A DNA stretch of 64,000 bases, from NCBI RefSeq assembly GCF_023343835.1, contig NC_064438.1, positions 59,048,578-59,112,577 on the forward strand. Direction: 5' to 3'. Positions within the stretch are counted from its first letter, which is position 1, and every line of letters begins with the position of its first letter. Made by a program: the position numbers and the translations under genes. Source of the DNA: Lagopus muta. Its lineage: Eukaryota > Chordata > Aves > Galliformes > Phasianidae. Under the pieces are notes generated by a model. That model ran no database searches. It worked only from the letters and a program-made list of their open reading frames with translations, and was not told the DNA's origin. Positions 32,485-42,906 of this stretch are shown here, one piece after another.

Positions 32485-32695
32485 CATCACACGGAATCAC
32501 ACAGAATCACACAGAATCGCAAGGTTGGAAACGACCTGCAAGATCATCCAGTCCAACCACCCTCCCATTCCCAGTACGACAAGCTACTAAACCATCTCTT
32601 GTAGCTCCTCATCCAGGCACCTCTTGAACACCACCAGGGATGGCGACTCCACCACCTCCCTGGGCAGCCATTGCAGTGCCTGACCACCCTTTGAG
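32485..32695 (-). mobile_element. CR1 LINE 3' fragment
   Basis: A tail of four units (ATCACACGGAATCACACAG and more) is followed by AAGGTTGGAAACGACCTGCA and CCAGTCCAACCACCCTCCC. The copy ends at CAGTGCCTGACCACCC. It is the same subfamily as the inner copy at 60072. Confidence 0.92.
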
Positions 32696-34588
32696 ATGCC
32701 TGGATCAACAATGCCTGGACTGCAGTGCTAATGTGTGTGGAGAGGTGCAGCCTGCACGCTGACCACACAGCACTGTTTGAAGGCACGCTCAAGAAAAGAA
32801 ACAGTCAACGATGAACTGAACTTCAGCTCACTTTACAAAATACTCAGTGATTTCCTATCAATAACATGGTAATGGCTGCTGATGGGCTGTTACTGCTAAG
32901 ACACGCTTTTACCAAAGTAAAATCATCTCATAGGAATCCCCATTGACATCCCCAGTGAATTATGCCCAGCTCTGTTTGATGCTTTAACTGTGGCTGATCG
33001 AGACAAAAGCTGGAAGGAAAAAAAGAGGTGTTAGAAGCATTATAATTTAGTGACACAATATTTCTAAAGAGTTAAATAAGCAAAAATGGACATAAATGTT
33101 CCCAGGCTCCAGGAAGGGCTCTCACACTAAGTGGTTTGCTGCATTAGAGCTGTTATGTGCAATCTTTCAAGACGCTGCCATTCGAGCACATCACTGAGCC
33201 GGTTTGTGCCTGGCCGCTCCTGCTGCTTTCCAGCATTGGCTCTGCTGGGTTTTGACCTCTAAACGAGGTGGTGAATAAGGCCAGAATGCCAAGGCTGCGT
33301 GTGGGACCGTGCCTGGAGAAGCAGCCCATTACCCCACTGCAAACAGCAGTGAGAGCCACCGCGCAGAACGGCTGTCAGTCTGCTGTGTGTATTCTCAACA
33401 GACACAAAACACATCGCAGGTTCCCCGCACGGTTGCTCGACGTGTTTTTAAACATATTAATCTAATTTGCAGGCAATTAGTTTTGCAATCACTACCCGGT
33501 CGTATAATGGCCCTGTCATCCTGTCGTTCACTACTCTCTAAAGAAAGCAGGGAGATATTGGGCCCTCAGGGACCGCACTGCTCCCTCCCCATCCTGCCTG
33601 AAGAGAGACTAATGGCCTTCACCAGCAGGCACTTCTCAGATGGCTCAGTCTTCCCAGTCACCAATTAATGCAGAGATGTTAACGAGGAGCATCGTGTTTC
33701 ACCCCTGCACAAAGTGCTGCACGTTGCCTTATTTTTGTGATAAAACTATTTCAAGTCAAAACAGGAGGATGAAAGTGAACAAAATGTAAAGCATTATTAC
33801 ATTCTCTATTCGTCTTGCACGATGAGTGTTCCGGGAAGAAAATTAGCCTATCAGTTCTTTACAGTTTCAGGGGAAGTGGTATTGTGTGAGAATGCAGAAC
33901 ACTGGAATGGACGTGGGGTTGCCTGCTGTTCATCTTTGCCTTCCCTGCAATTCCCAGTGCTCCACCCCAGTGTGAAGGTAACACCTCCCAGCCGTGTCTG
34001 CAATTACATTGCATTGTATCTCACAAGTCATCCATATAGAAACCGTGTTTCAAAAGAAAGTTGAGAACAGGAGGCACAATGTAGCAGCTATGTATAATGA
34101 AACCAAGTTTGACCCCGCCTTCTGTGGCTCCACATTCACTGAGCACAGAACTGGAATTACACTGGGAATTAATTACATTGGGAATTACACTGCATTTTGC
34201 TCTCCAAGCAGCTTGAAAATTCCTCAAATTCAGGAAGGATTTTCCAAGTAGTGAGGAAGAAACGCAGACCTTCACATTAAGATCATTCTGTGCCACTGTT
34301 GTAATACACCTGTGATTCACACGTTGAGCTCTCAGCATGTATTTAGGGAGCACATGTCTAAAAATTCATTTAATCTGAATCTATTTTAAAGCTTTCTAGC
34401 AAATGGACTCCAGGGAACAGCCATGCATTGGCAAGGAGACTTCTGCATGACCTCTCATAATTTTCTACTGCTAATTCCCTTCTTTTGTTGTATGAGGTAA
34501 CTGGTTGAAGTGAGGCAGTCATTAAAAACAGAAATGGAATTTGATAGGGATTAGAAACTCACGAATATTGTGAGGAATCAGGAAGAGG
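32696..34588. other. Unique non-coding DNA
   Basis: No gene or interspersed repeat is recognised. Near 34152-34192 the motif GGAATTACAYTG occurs three times in tandem with small length differences. The region just upstream of 34589 is the putative promoter-proximal sequence of the candidate exon. Confidence 0.5.
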
Positions 34589-34597
34589 TATATATAG
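34589..34597 (+). promoter_or_regulatory. Strong TATA box
   Basis: TATATATAG lies about 31 bp upstream of a possible transcription start near 34620. Together with the downstream short exon-like segment it is the most promoter-like sequence in the window. No CpG island surrounds it, so a tissue-specific TATA promoter is the natural reading. It could be chance. Confidence 0.4.
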
Positions 34598-34619
34598 AAA
34601 ATCCTGAGCCGTGGGCTAA

Positions 34620-34675
34620 GGAGAGGAACAGTCATTGGCACACATCAGCTAAGAGGAGACATCAGCTGCAGAATG
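34620..34675 (+). other. Candidate first exon ending ATG|GTGAGT
   Basis: The segment between the expected start and 34675 is about 56 bases long and ends GCTGCAGAATG, directly followed by a consensus splice donor GTGAGT at 34676-34681. The ATG at 34673-34675 would be the first codon, split from the rest of the gene by an intron. The sequence also repeats CATCAGCT twice. I cannot identify a second exon or name a gene. This is an inference from signals only. Confidence 0.3.
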
Positions 34676-36710
34676 GTGAGTAATTGGCACTTTGCTGGGG
34701 GTAACAGCATGTAGCAGCTCTGAGTGCTTAGAAAGTATCAGCATTACAATAAAATCCCTTTGGGACTTGTGGAAAGCAAACTTTCTGCATGAACAGGGAA
34801 GGAGTCCTGGGTAACCATTAGACCAAAAAGCTGTGGTGCTTCTCTCTCGCTTTCGGTTAAAACCACTGACTTACATGTCATGTAATTAGGGTTACTATAG
34901 TATATAGTTAATATGTTGTATGTTATATATTACATATTACATATGTTATTACATATTATATATATATGTTATAATGTTATAGTATAGTATAACATGTTTG
35001 CACAGCATCATCTCTGCCGAGGGAAAACGAATGGGTCCGTGAAAAGCTCCACGGTGAAGGCAAGGCTCAGGGCAGCACCCAAAGGGCTGCAGGCTGTGCA
35101 GCTCTGGCTTTGCTTGAGGTGCTGGGGTGGGACTGGATTCCTGCAAGCATCAAATCCAGGCCCAACCTTGGGACCACTTCCTGGGAACTCTACGGGGTGC
35201 TTCCCCGAGAGCTGTGACTGCTAGAAGCATTCATACAGAAAGACCTGAACGTGTGAGAAAGAAAAACATCCTCTGGAAATCAATCTGAGAAAACATGTGG
35301 CTTGCTACTGCCGAGGAACATCTGTTGTGATGGTTGGGATCCAAGCTAAATGCTGTAATCTATGGGAACTCCTTCTTCGAGGTTTCCTTCAGTGTGGATG
35401 CTTTAAAACAAAGTCGGAATGAAGCTGTGACGTCTGAGAAAGGCAACCTTATTTCTCTTATATATAAGGATGACAGGACGACATTCCAGCAGTGTGCCAC
35501 AGCTCGCTGCAGAGCTGCTGTGCCCCCAGGATAACAGCTCTGCCCCTGCCCTGTGCCTCCCTGCACCAGGGATGGGAGGATCTGGGAGGACTGGAACCTC
35601 TGGGCAAAGGAGAGATGAGTTAAAGTGAGCAAGGTGCAAATGGAAGCACTCTGTACTGGGCTCCTGGGGTCTCGGCCAAATGGACTTTTTTCTGACCAGG
35701 AGTGCCAGTGTTTTGCATCTCCAGTGCATTTTAATGCTTTGCTCTGAATGGAAGTATCAGAGTGTCTCCTGACCTTCAGCCCACCAACGTCACAGCTCCC
35801 TGTGCCCACAGCAGCCAGGTTCCACGGTTTGAGGTCATGAGATAGTTTGGCACTTCGTGACAGTGGTGATGGGAGCAGCCCTTGATTCTTTGTGAGCTGG
35901 AAACTCAGCAACAGATTTGAGTCAGGCTCAAATGAGTGAGGCAACGTCTCAGGTGCCACCTCAGGTCATGGCAACACCCTGCAGTGGATGTCTTTCCTCT
36001 GGGTCAGGCAGCGAAAAGATGTGATGGGGATATGAGGCTTCTGGAGCAACATTAATTTTTCAGAGATGCCTTTACCCATCTAAATGCACTGCTATGCTTT
36101 TGCCAAATGGAAAATAAAATGAATTTCTTACAGGTGGAACAAAACTTTTCATCTGGATGCAAACAGTATTGCCAAACATTCTGAGCCCTCAAATCTGAGG
36201 TCAAAAGGTCATTCTAACGCAATTTATTATTTTTACCTGTGGGTTGGTGGTCAAAGTGGAAGATCTTTAATGGGATCATTTGCTGAGGTCCAGAAGTGCT
36301 GTGCTGCACCGCCATACAGCCTCAGCAGGGCCTGCAGCTGCTGCCACAGAGTGACCCCAAATCCTTATTCATGAGAAGCTGTGATTGCATTTTGCCTGAG
36401 GCACGAGTGGGGACTGCAGCAGGTGGGCAGATAGCGACATGGGCACTCATGACTTACGAGCACAGTTCTGATAAAATAAGCAGAAGAACATTTTTCCAAC
36501 ATGACCAAAATAATAATGCTTTTACAGCTAGTGGAGAAGCGTGGCTTCAGTCCCAGCTACTGGACATGCTCCCGCCATCTGCTAACTGCGAAGAGATAGC
36601 ATTAATCTTAATGCTGTCAACAGGAATGTAAAGCTATCTTGGAGCTCGCTGCTGCTTCCTTCTCCTCTTCTGTGCTGTGTCTGGAGGAGGAGGGAAACTT
36701 GTAGCAGCTC
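34676..36710. other. Unique non-coding DNA with AT-rich segment
   Basis: An AT-rich, partly palindromic stretch (about 34893-34995) is built from TTACATAT, TATATA and ATAGTATAGTATAAC strings and could extrude a cruciform. A 199-codon frame on the - strand near 35360-35959 starts with GTG and is not credible as a gene. Confidence 0.55.
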
Positions 36711-36755
36711 CACGAGCGCTGCGTGCGTCGCTCGGTGCGCGCTTGGGAAGCACGG
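36711..36755. other. Small CpG cluster
   Basis: Eight CpG dinucleotides fall within 29 bases (36713-36741, for example GCGTGCGTCGCTCGGTGCGC) inside otherwise CpG-poor DNA. It is far too small for a classical CpG island. It might be an unmethylated regulatory site or the remnant of a young GC-rich insertion. Confidence 0.6.
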
Positions 36756-38137
36756 TGGCACCACAGTGATAAATGTGCTATGAGAGAGAGGAGGTGCAGT
36801 TATTGCCTCATTTGGTGCGACACCGTGCTGTGGTTGCACTCCTCACCTCTGCAACTGAAAATTAAACAGCACTGTAGAAAGATGCATGGAAAAAAGAGAA
36901 GAGAATCAGGATGGAATTGTGCAACTCCGAAGTGCCCAAAGTGCCCAAAGTTTGGTGCTTCATGGATGCCATTTCTTCTGAGCAGGGACTGCTTTACAAT
37001 ACTCTCATTTTTCTCCTGCATGTGATTTTTGCTGGGACACTCATACTGCAGCTCTTTAAAATGTCATTTCTGTCATTGCATGCCGGATTGAAAATGTTAT
37101 TTCAATTTAAACACATTTCCCATGTGCACAATCATGAATTTCCAGAAGGAAAATATTTGGAAATTTTACCAAGTTATGAACTTCACATTTGTGTTTAACA
37201 GCTCTCTGGCATTGTGCTGTGAGAAAACATTATAAATGTGGAAAAATAAAGAATATTTCTGACAGCAATTTGGATTTATCATCTTCTTGTTGTTCCTTCC
37301 CTTTGAGACCCAGTTGAGGTGGCAGCAGTCTCGTCCTGGAGATGGCACAGCATTGGCTGTATCCACACTCTGCTGCCTTCTTTTGAATGGGCTCAGATGA
37401 TCCACAAGTGGAAATAGAAGAGAACTGGACATAAGCAGGATGAAAACCAAACCAAAGAGCAGCACGAAAGCAGTGGTTAATCTCTAAACAAAGTTTTTCC
37501 TGTGCTCATCCCCCTTGGGCACACTGCACTCACTGCTTCTCCATCTCTCCTCATTTCTTCACTTTGCAGCTGACTCTGTGCTGTCCCAAGGATGCCTTCT
37601 GCACATGTAATGATTGCCATAATGATGTAGAAGTTGATTTTGGCACTCACAACTCTGTTCTCCTTCACCTGTACCAATGAGTAGCTTGGAATGATCTTTA
37701 GACCATGGATGAGCTTCAAACATAATGATTTGTAACCGATTAATGAGATTTCAGATAGGATGTAGCAGAATATATGAAAGCTTGATGCAGATAAACTGAA
37801 CACCTTGCAGCACACTTACTGTGGGACAGGGATGTGTGCAAGGCTGCTGTGTGCCCAGCAGCACAGTGCAGATGTGCACCAGCACTGCAGGAGCTGCCGC
37901 TCTCCTGGCACCAGCTGTGACATCACAGCTGGTAATGGGCCACAGGGAGCTCAGCATGGCACAGCACAGCAGCATCCAGGAGCCCAGCACAGCATGCCAT
38001 GGCTGTGAGCAGTGCATATTCCCCAGATGCAGCCCCTGCAGGGCAGGCAGGCAGGGACCAACACTTTGCTGCTCCCTCAGTTTTGTGTGTGTGCAGGGCA
38101 GAGCTGCCCAAAGCTGGCAGAGGCAGCTGCTGCGGGT
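36756..38137. other. Unique non-coding DNA
   Basis: No gene is recognised. A 10-bp tandem duplication (AGTGCCCAAAGTGCCCAAAG) lies near 36931-36951. From about 37800 the sequence becomes GC-rich with overlapping frames on both strands. Confidence 0.5.
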
Positions 38138-38182
38138 GGTGCTGCTGGAGCCCGGTGCTGCTGGAGCCTGGTGCTGCTGTCC
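38138..38182 (+). repeat. 16-bp tandem repeat GGTGCTGCTGGAGCCY
   Basis: There are two full units and one partial unit, starting at 38138, 38154 and 38170. The array lies inside a 221-codon ATG-initiated frame on the - strand (37751-38416) that resembles no known protein. Confidence 0.92.
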
Positions 38183-39529
38183 ATCAGCCATCCCAGCACT
38201 GCAGAGGTCATAGCAATTCCACTTTCTGTAAAATATGATTGATTTGGTGGCAGAAGATGCAGAACTTCCCCTTCTTCCCGTAAGCTGTCGCTGTTGGGGA
38301 TGTTGCACTCTGAACCCAGCCCAGTGCATCTCTGGTACGATGATGCGGGCCACGGTGTGAGCACAGACCCTTTCCCCATTGCACAGCAGCCCATGGGCCA
38401 CACACCATTTGCCCATGGAGCAGAGCGTGTTGTCCTGCTGCCTGCCCCGTCACTTCTGTGGCATTTCTTAGACTCACGCTCAGTGCTTGATTTATCCTCC
38501 ATTCATTTAATAACAAACGATTATGTGTCTTCTAACTGTGATTTATAACGATGAATCACCCACCTTCTCCCTTCAAACGCTCACATGAACTGCGCAGCCC
38601 TCTGCATGCATAAAACTGAAGCACTGTTCCGCACTGGCTGGACAGCCCCAGGCTGTCACACTGTGGCTCTGAACATCAAACGGTCAGGATGAGCAGGTGG
38701 GGGTGGTGGAGGCCTTGACACTGAGGACCCGCAGTGGCTGGGTAGGCCAGAGCCAGCAGAACAGCAGCACCAGGTTGGTGCTTCTGCTAGGGCACCTCTG
38801 GCCCTGGAGAGGTGGTGGTGGTCCTACAAGGAATTACCCTGCTGCTGACACCCCCATATGGGCACCTCAGTCCTGTCCTTGGGGGCAGTTAGCATTATGT
38901 CTGGCAGATTGCGTGTCTCTCCATAGGGCCTTACTATAGGAATAATTTGATTGAGCTAATTGGCTAAATGTAAGCACTTTATTTTTAGCTCGTTATGATG
39001 GTTTTGTATTGCAAACGTTCAAAGATCACATCACTTCTCTATTTCATATTCCTTCTGATATTATCATTATTTTCCTTTTAATGAGTATTTAAGGATATTG
39101 TTTCATCCCTTTGAGCAGTGCTCTCATGCCCATTCAAGCATTTACTGTCCAAGGCCAATATCTTTAGAGTACCTGGAACTAAAATGAAAGGCAACGCGAC
39201 TGAATGAGCCAACATGAGTCAGAGAAATGCATTGAGAAGCTGTTGTTGAGCTTGTTGAGGTGTAAGATGTTCTCCATGGGGCAGCTTAGAGCACCTCTGA
39301 GAAGGGGCAGCCCTTGTGGGATGGGTTACACCTGGACCTGTATAAAAACACAGCAGCTGGGAAGTGAGCACTGAGAGCAAAGCTCTCCTCTGAGTCTTTC
39401 TGCAAGGAAAGGAGAATCCAGAAGAAATTTCTGTTATAAATCCGTCATGTTGGAAGGAGTGGGACAGGAGATAATCTAAGCTGCCTGACACTGCCCTGTG
39501 CGCCCTGCTCTGGGGACATGCAGTAGGAT
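38183..39529. other. Unique non-coding DNA with a TATAAAA motif
   Basis: No gene is recognised. TATAAAAA at 39341 in GGACCTGTATAAAAACACAG resembles a TATA box, but no donor site or open first exon follows within 100 bases. The 38930-39110 part is AT-rich and non-repetitive. Confidence 0.5.
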
Positions 39530-39590
39530 GTTAGACTGGGGGAGCTCCAGAGGTCCCTTTGGACACCTTTGGTTCTGGGATTCTGTGACT
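39530..39590 (+). mobile_element. CR1 LINE 3' end, short fragment
   Basis: GTTAGACTGGGGGAGCTCC, CAGAGGTCCCTTTGGAC and GGGATTCTGTGACT match the last 60 bp of an old CR1. Confidence 0.65.
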
Positions 39591-39605
39591 GGGCAACAGG
39601 AAACA

Positions 39606-39675
39606 GTAGAAAGTTTCCTTGCCCATGGAACCGGGTGGACTTCAAGGTTCCTTCCAACTCAACTCATTCCATCAC
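39606..39675 (+). mobile_element. CR1 LINE 3' end, second short fragment
   Basis: TCCTTGCCCATGGAACCGGG, GACTTCAAGGTTCCTTCCAA and CTCATTCCATCAC match the last 70 bp of another CR1 subfamily. It lies 15 bp after the previous fragment in the same orientation, so either a second CR1 inserted at the tail of the first or two fragments were joined by deletion. Confidence 0.65.
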
Positions 39676-39803
39676 ATTTCTCTGTATCTCAGTAACCAGA
39701 AACCCTTCTGCTCCAGTTTCAGTCCTCCCATCCACAGGGGCTGCTCAGCACCTGGGAGCTTCAGGAGCTGCAGGGCAGTGCAGAGGCCCAGCAGTGAACC
39801 CCA

Positions 39804-39828
39804 GGGCAGGGCTTGGGGCAGGACAGGG
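39804..39828 (+). other. Predicted G-quadruplex
   Basis: Four G runs (GGG, GGG, GGGG, GGG) are separated by loops of 2, 3 and 7 bases in CCAGGGCAGGGCTTGGGGCA and the bases after it, satisfying the standard G3+N1-7 rule. Confidence 0.75.
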
Positions 39829-39995
39829 ATTTCCTCTCAGGGACATCTGCCCCCATCCCATGTAACTGCAGCTATGTTGATGAAAACAGGATGTTCCTGA
39901 CTGGCAAGAAGGTGATGGGAGAGGATCCCCATCCCAGGTGGAGCAGGAGAGGATGAGACTCTTACAGGTGCTGCCTCAGGCCAGCAGACTCCACC

Positions 39996-40112
39996 AGATG
40001 TGGGCACCCAGTGTGAGCACCAGCCATGGGTACTGGATGTGGGCACCAGAACTGAGCAGAAGACGTGGGCACCCGACGTGTGCACCGGGTGTGGGCACCA
40101 GATGTGGGTGAT
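39996..40112 (+). repeat. GATGTGGGCACC minisatellite
   Basis: Imperfect units of 13-26 bp centre on GATGTGGGCACC, GACGTGGGCACC and GTGTGGGCACC. About seven are recognisable, including TGTGAGCACCAG and ACGTGTGCACCGGG variants. Confidence 0.85.
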
Positions 40113-41082
40113 GCTCTGTCCCTGTTGCTGCACGCTGCTCTCCATGGGCAATGGTCCTGGAAGGATGCAGCCCATGGTCCCGTGGGGCCCGGGATGCCCC
40201 TCCCAGCAAAGCCAGCTTTCCAAATCTCAATTTGAAGGCATGTCATCAAAGCATTGTGTTTCTTTCAGAAAGCACCAAGCCATAAAGCCACTGAGGGACC
40301 TCCTCAGTCTAATGGGAATGACTTTGCCCATCTTCCTTCAGCACCCCCAGAACTTCCAGAGGAGCAGCATGGTGCTGGGGGCTCTGGGGATGTGAGGATG
40401 GAGCCCAGTCCCCCTCCATGGGCTGCATGGGCTGTGGGTGCTCGCTGGATGCAAGCCACCAGCTCCATCCCTCAGGCTCAGCAGCCCCAGGTACTGCAGG
40501 CAGAGCTGCACTCCCAGCCCTCCCTTCTCACATGCAACATGAAATTAATGCATAATGTGCATAATGCATCAGCTTTATTCCAGCTGATAAATAAAGGCGC
40601 AGTTCTTAGAGGTTCAACTTGGCTTTTTGTTGTTGGTTTTTGGTGTTGTTTTTTTTTTCCTATTTCCTACTGCCTTGAAGCTTTAGAAGAGTATCTGGGA
40701 AGTGTATTTAATCCATCCAAAGCAGTCTCAAGAGAATCAAGGCTTCAGCTGTAATTCCATGCTGATGCTTGCCTGAGCTCGTAAAGCACCGGGACTTCTG
40801 ATGCAGCTGGAGACAGCAGCTTTAGTGCTGGGAAAGCATTTGCACGACAAACCGGGGCTAAAACAATTAGCATGTGCCTGCACCCAGCTGCACTGCCCCA
40901 GCCAGGATCATTCCTCGCTTACAGCAGCAGAACGGGGCAGAGCAGAACAGCGCCGTGCAGGAGGACCACAGCCGCCCCTTCCCAGCCCCGTTCAGGCTTC
41001 ATTCAGTTCAGGGCCCTCCTCTTGCCTTGTGCAGGGCTTCTGCAAAGTGAGCAGTGTCTGCTGTCGAACACCTGGGGAGCAG

Positions 41083-41106
41083 TTAATTACAGGGCCCGGT
41101 AATTAA
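41083..41106. promoter_or_regulatory. 24-bp near-perfect palindrome with paired TAATTA cores
   Basis: Arms TTAATTAC (41083-41090) and GTAATTAA (41099-41106) flank AGGGCCCG, giving 11 of 12 complementary pairs. Homeodomain proteins bind TAATTA cores. Further TAATTA or TAATTAAT cores lie at 41103, 41264 and 41365. Binding is an inference. Confidence 0.5.
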
Positions 41107-42276
41107 TTAACTCTATGTATTGCTTTTCATTTTGGGTGGAACTCTGATGAAAAAACGTATATTTGAGCCCACCAATCCATTACAACGAATAGGATTGTAA
41201 AAGCTCTTTTGCTCTAGCTATTATTCTGTACCAAATGGCCTACTCACAAACACCACTCAAATGTAATTAATTTTCATCACAGCAGCAACTTTTACTATTG
41301 CAATGATCACGAGTATCCAGGCTTCTTATTACAGCAGTCTTTTTTATTTACATGTATTTGTGAGCTAATTATAATGCTCACTATGTTCTTTGGGGGGGAA
41401 AAAAAAGAGAAAGCCACCCTATATCACGTTTCATTTGAGGATTTTTAGCAGCTGTTCTTAATTTGGAGTTCTCAGTGATGATATTTGCATGCTGGTGGTG
41501 TGTGTGTCCTCCTTGTGCCAGGCGCTGCCAGCAGAAGGCAAGGATGGGTTTGTGTCTGCTGGGAGGGTGTTCAAAAGAAGAAAATGCTGTGGGATGGTGG
41601 GCAGCAGGGAGGGCAGCTCAGAGGGAGGAGAGCAAATTGGAGAGGAGAGCAAAGTGTCAGTGCAGGGAGAAAGCAGGATGGCAAAGAGAGCTGATACAGA
41701 AGAGTGAGAAAGCTGGAAACCTCAGCCTGGGTCACCAGGATGGAAGAGCTGGGACTGCTGCTGACCTGAAGCCCATTCACTGAGGGCAGAAATGCTCCTT
41801 GATATGGGGCAGCACCAGACGCTGCAAAACTGCCTCCTTCACCTCTGCACACAGCAGTGCTCATCACCCAAATCGCACTGCGTTAATTTCTCAGTGCACC
41901 TCATTAGAAATTCATCTTTAAGCCAGATCTGCTATTTCCCTGGGCCCCTTTTCAGTGTTCTAGATTTACACAGTGCCACTCCTGGTTTATTTTTGTTTTC
42001 AAGCTACGAAGACCCATCCGCTGAAACATGATTTGCTAATGTTGCAGAATCATGCAAGTACCTATGAAAAGTGTCAAACACCACTGCTGGGCTGGTGTTT
42101 AATGCTTTAACACTGGCTGGCACAGGCTTGGCTGCTGGGGCTCACTGCCCTCTCACCAGTTGAAGCTTTGGGTTGATGTCGTCGTTGTCAGCCTCTGCCC
42201 TTGTGCGGATAAATACCTGGGAAAGTCAGTCAGAGCAGCTCCTCAAATCTGGCACAGACAATGCACAAGGAATAGG

Positions 42277-42334
42277 GAAACAAACAAAACAAAACAAAAA
42301 AGAAAAGAAGAAGAAGAAAGAAAAGGAAAAAAAG
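42277..42334 (+). repeat. A-rich purine tract
   Basis: Repeated AAAC and AAAAC units pass into GAA repeats (AGAAGAAGAAGAAAG). The whole tract is pyrimidine-poor and could form an unusual purine structure. Confidence 0.9.
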
Positions 42335-42642
42335 ATTGATTTGCACTTCAGCAGGAAGGAGGAGGCTGAGAGCACAGGGATGTGTGCTCCTGGGACAAGA
42401 CACAAATGCTGCCATGCTGACTGCAGCCAGCAGCCCCCAGCATCTCCTGGCAGCCGCCATCCTGCTCCCAGAGAACACACCTGCAATCTAAAGGCAGAGA
42501 GGAGATGTCCCCTCGCCTGGTATTCCATAGTGCCCTGGAGGCACTTTGGTGTCACACATCACGTGCCTGACACTTTTCATAGGTACTCACTTGCACGATG
42601 TGGTAAAGTCATTGTGCAGGCACTGTTAACAAGGGAGGATGG

Positions 42643-42906
42643 TGGGATAAGGGGAATGGTTTTAAAGTGAGACAGGGGAGGTTTGGGTTGGATCTGAGGA
42701 GGAAGTTTTTCAGCCAGAGGGTGGTGAGGCACTGGCACAGGTTGCCCAAGGAGGCTGTGGATGCCCCATCCCTGCAGGCATTCAAGGCCAGGCTGGATGT
42801 GGCTCTGGGCAGCCTGGGCTGCTGGTTGGCAACCTGCACACAGCAGGGGTTGGAGCTGGATGAGCATTCTGCTCCTTTGCAACCCAGGCCATTCTAGGAC
42901 TCTATG
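42643..42906 (+). mobile_element. CR1 LINE 3' fragment, young-type subfamily
   Basis: The copy starts at GGGATAAGGGGAATGG, passes through the ORF2 C-terminal frame ([20 protein letters not shown]) and ends at GGCCATTCTAGGACTCTATG with a short tail. It is truncated close to the points seen at 17330 and 19359. Confidence 0.95.

Larger units (their letters stand above)
40113..42642. other. Unique non-coding DNA with palindrome and purine tract
   Basis: The block contains the 24-bp palindrome at 41083-41106 and the purine tract at 42277-42334. The 41070-41370 part is AT-rich, non-repetitive and rich in TAATTA cores, so it is a candidate conserved enhancer. No coding frame is recognised. Confidence 0.5.

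Noticed and set aside
35360..35959. 199-codon - strand frame
   Set aside because: It starts with GTG, has no internal ATG, and overlaps frames on the other strand. No domain is recognised.
39341..39348. TATAAAAA as a second promoter
   Set aside because: No start codon with a splice donor, and no open frame of note, follows at a sensible distance. A lone TATA motif is expected by chance in a window of this size.
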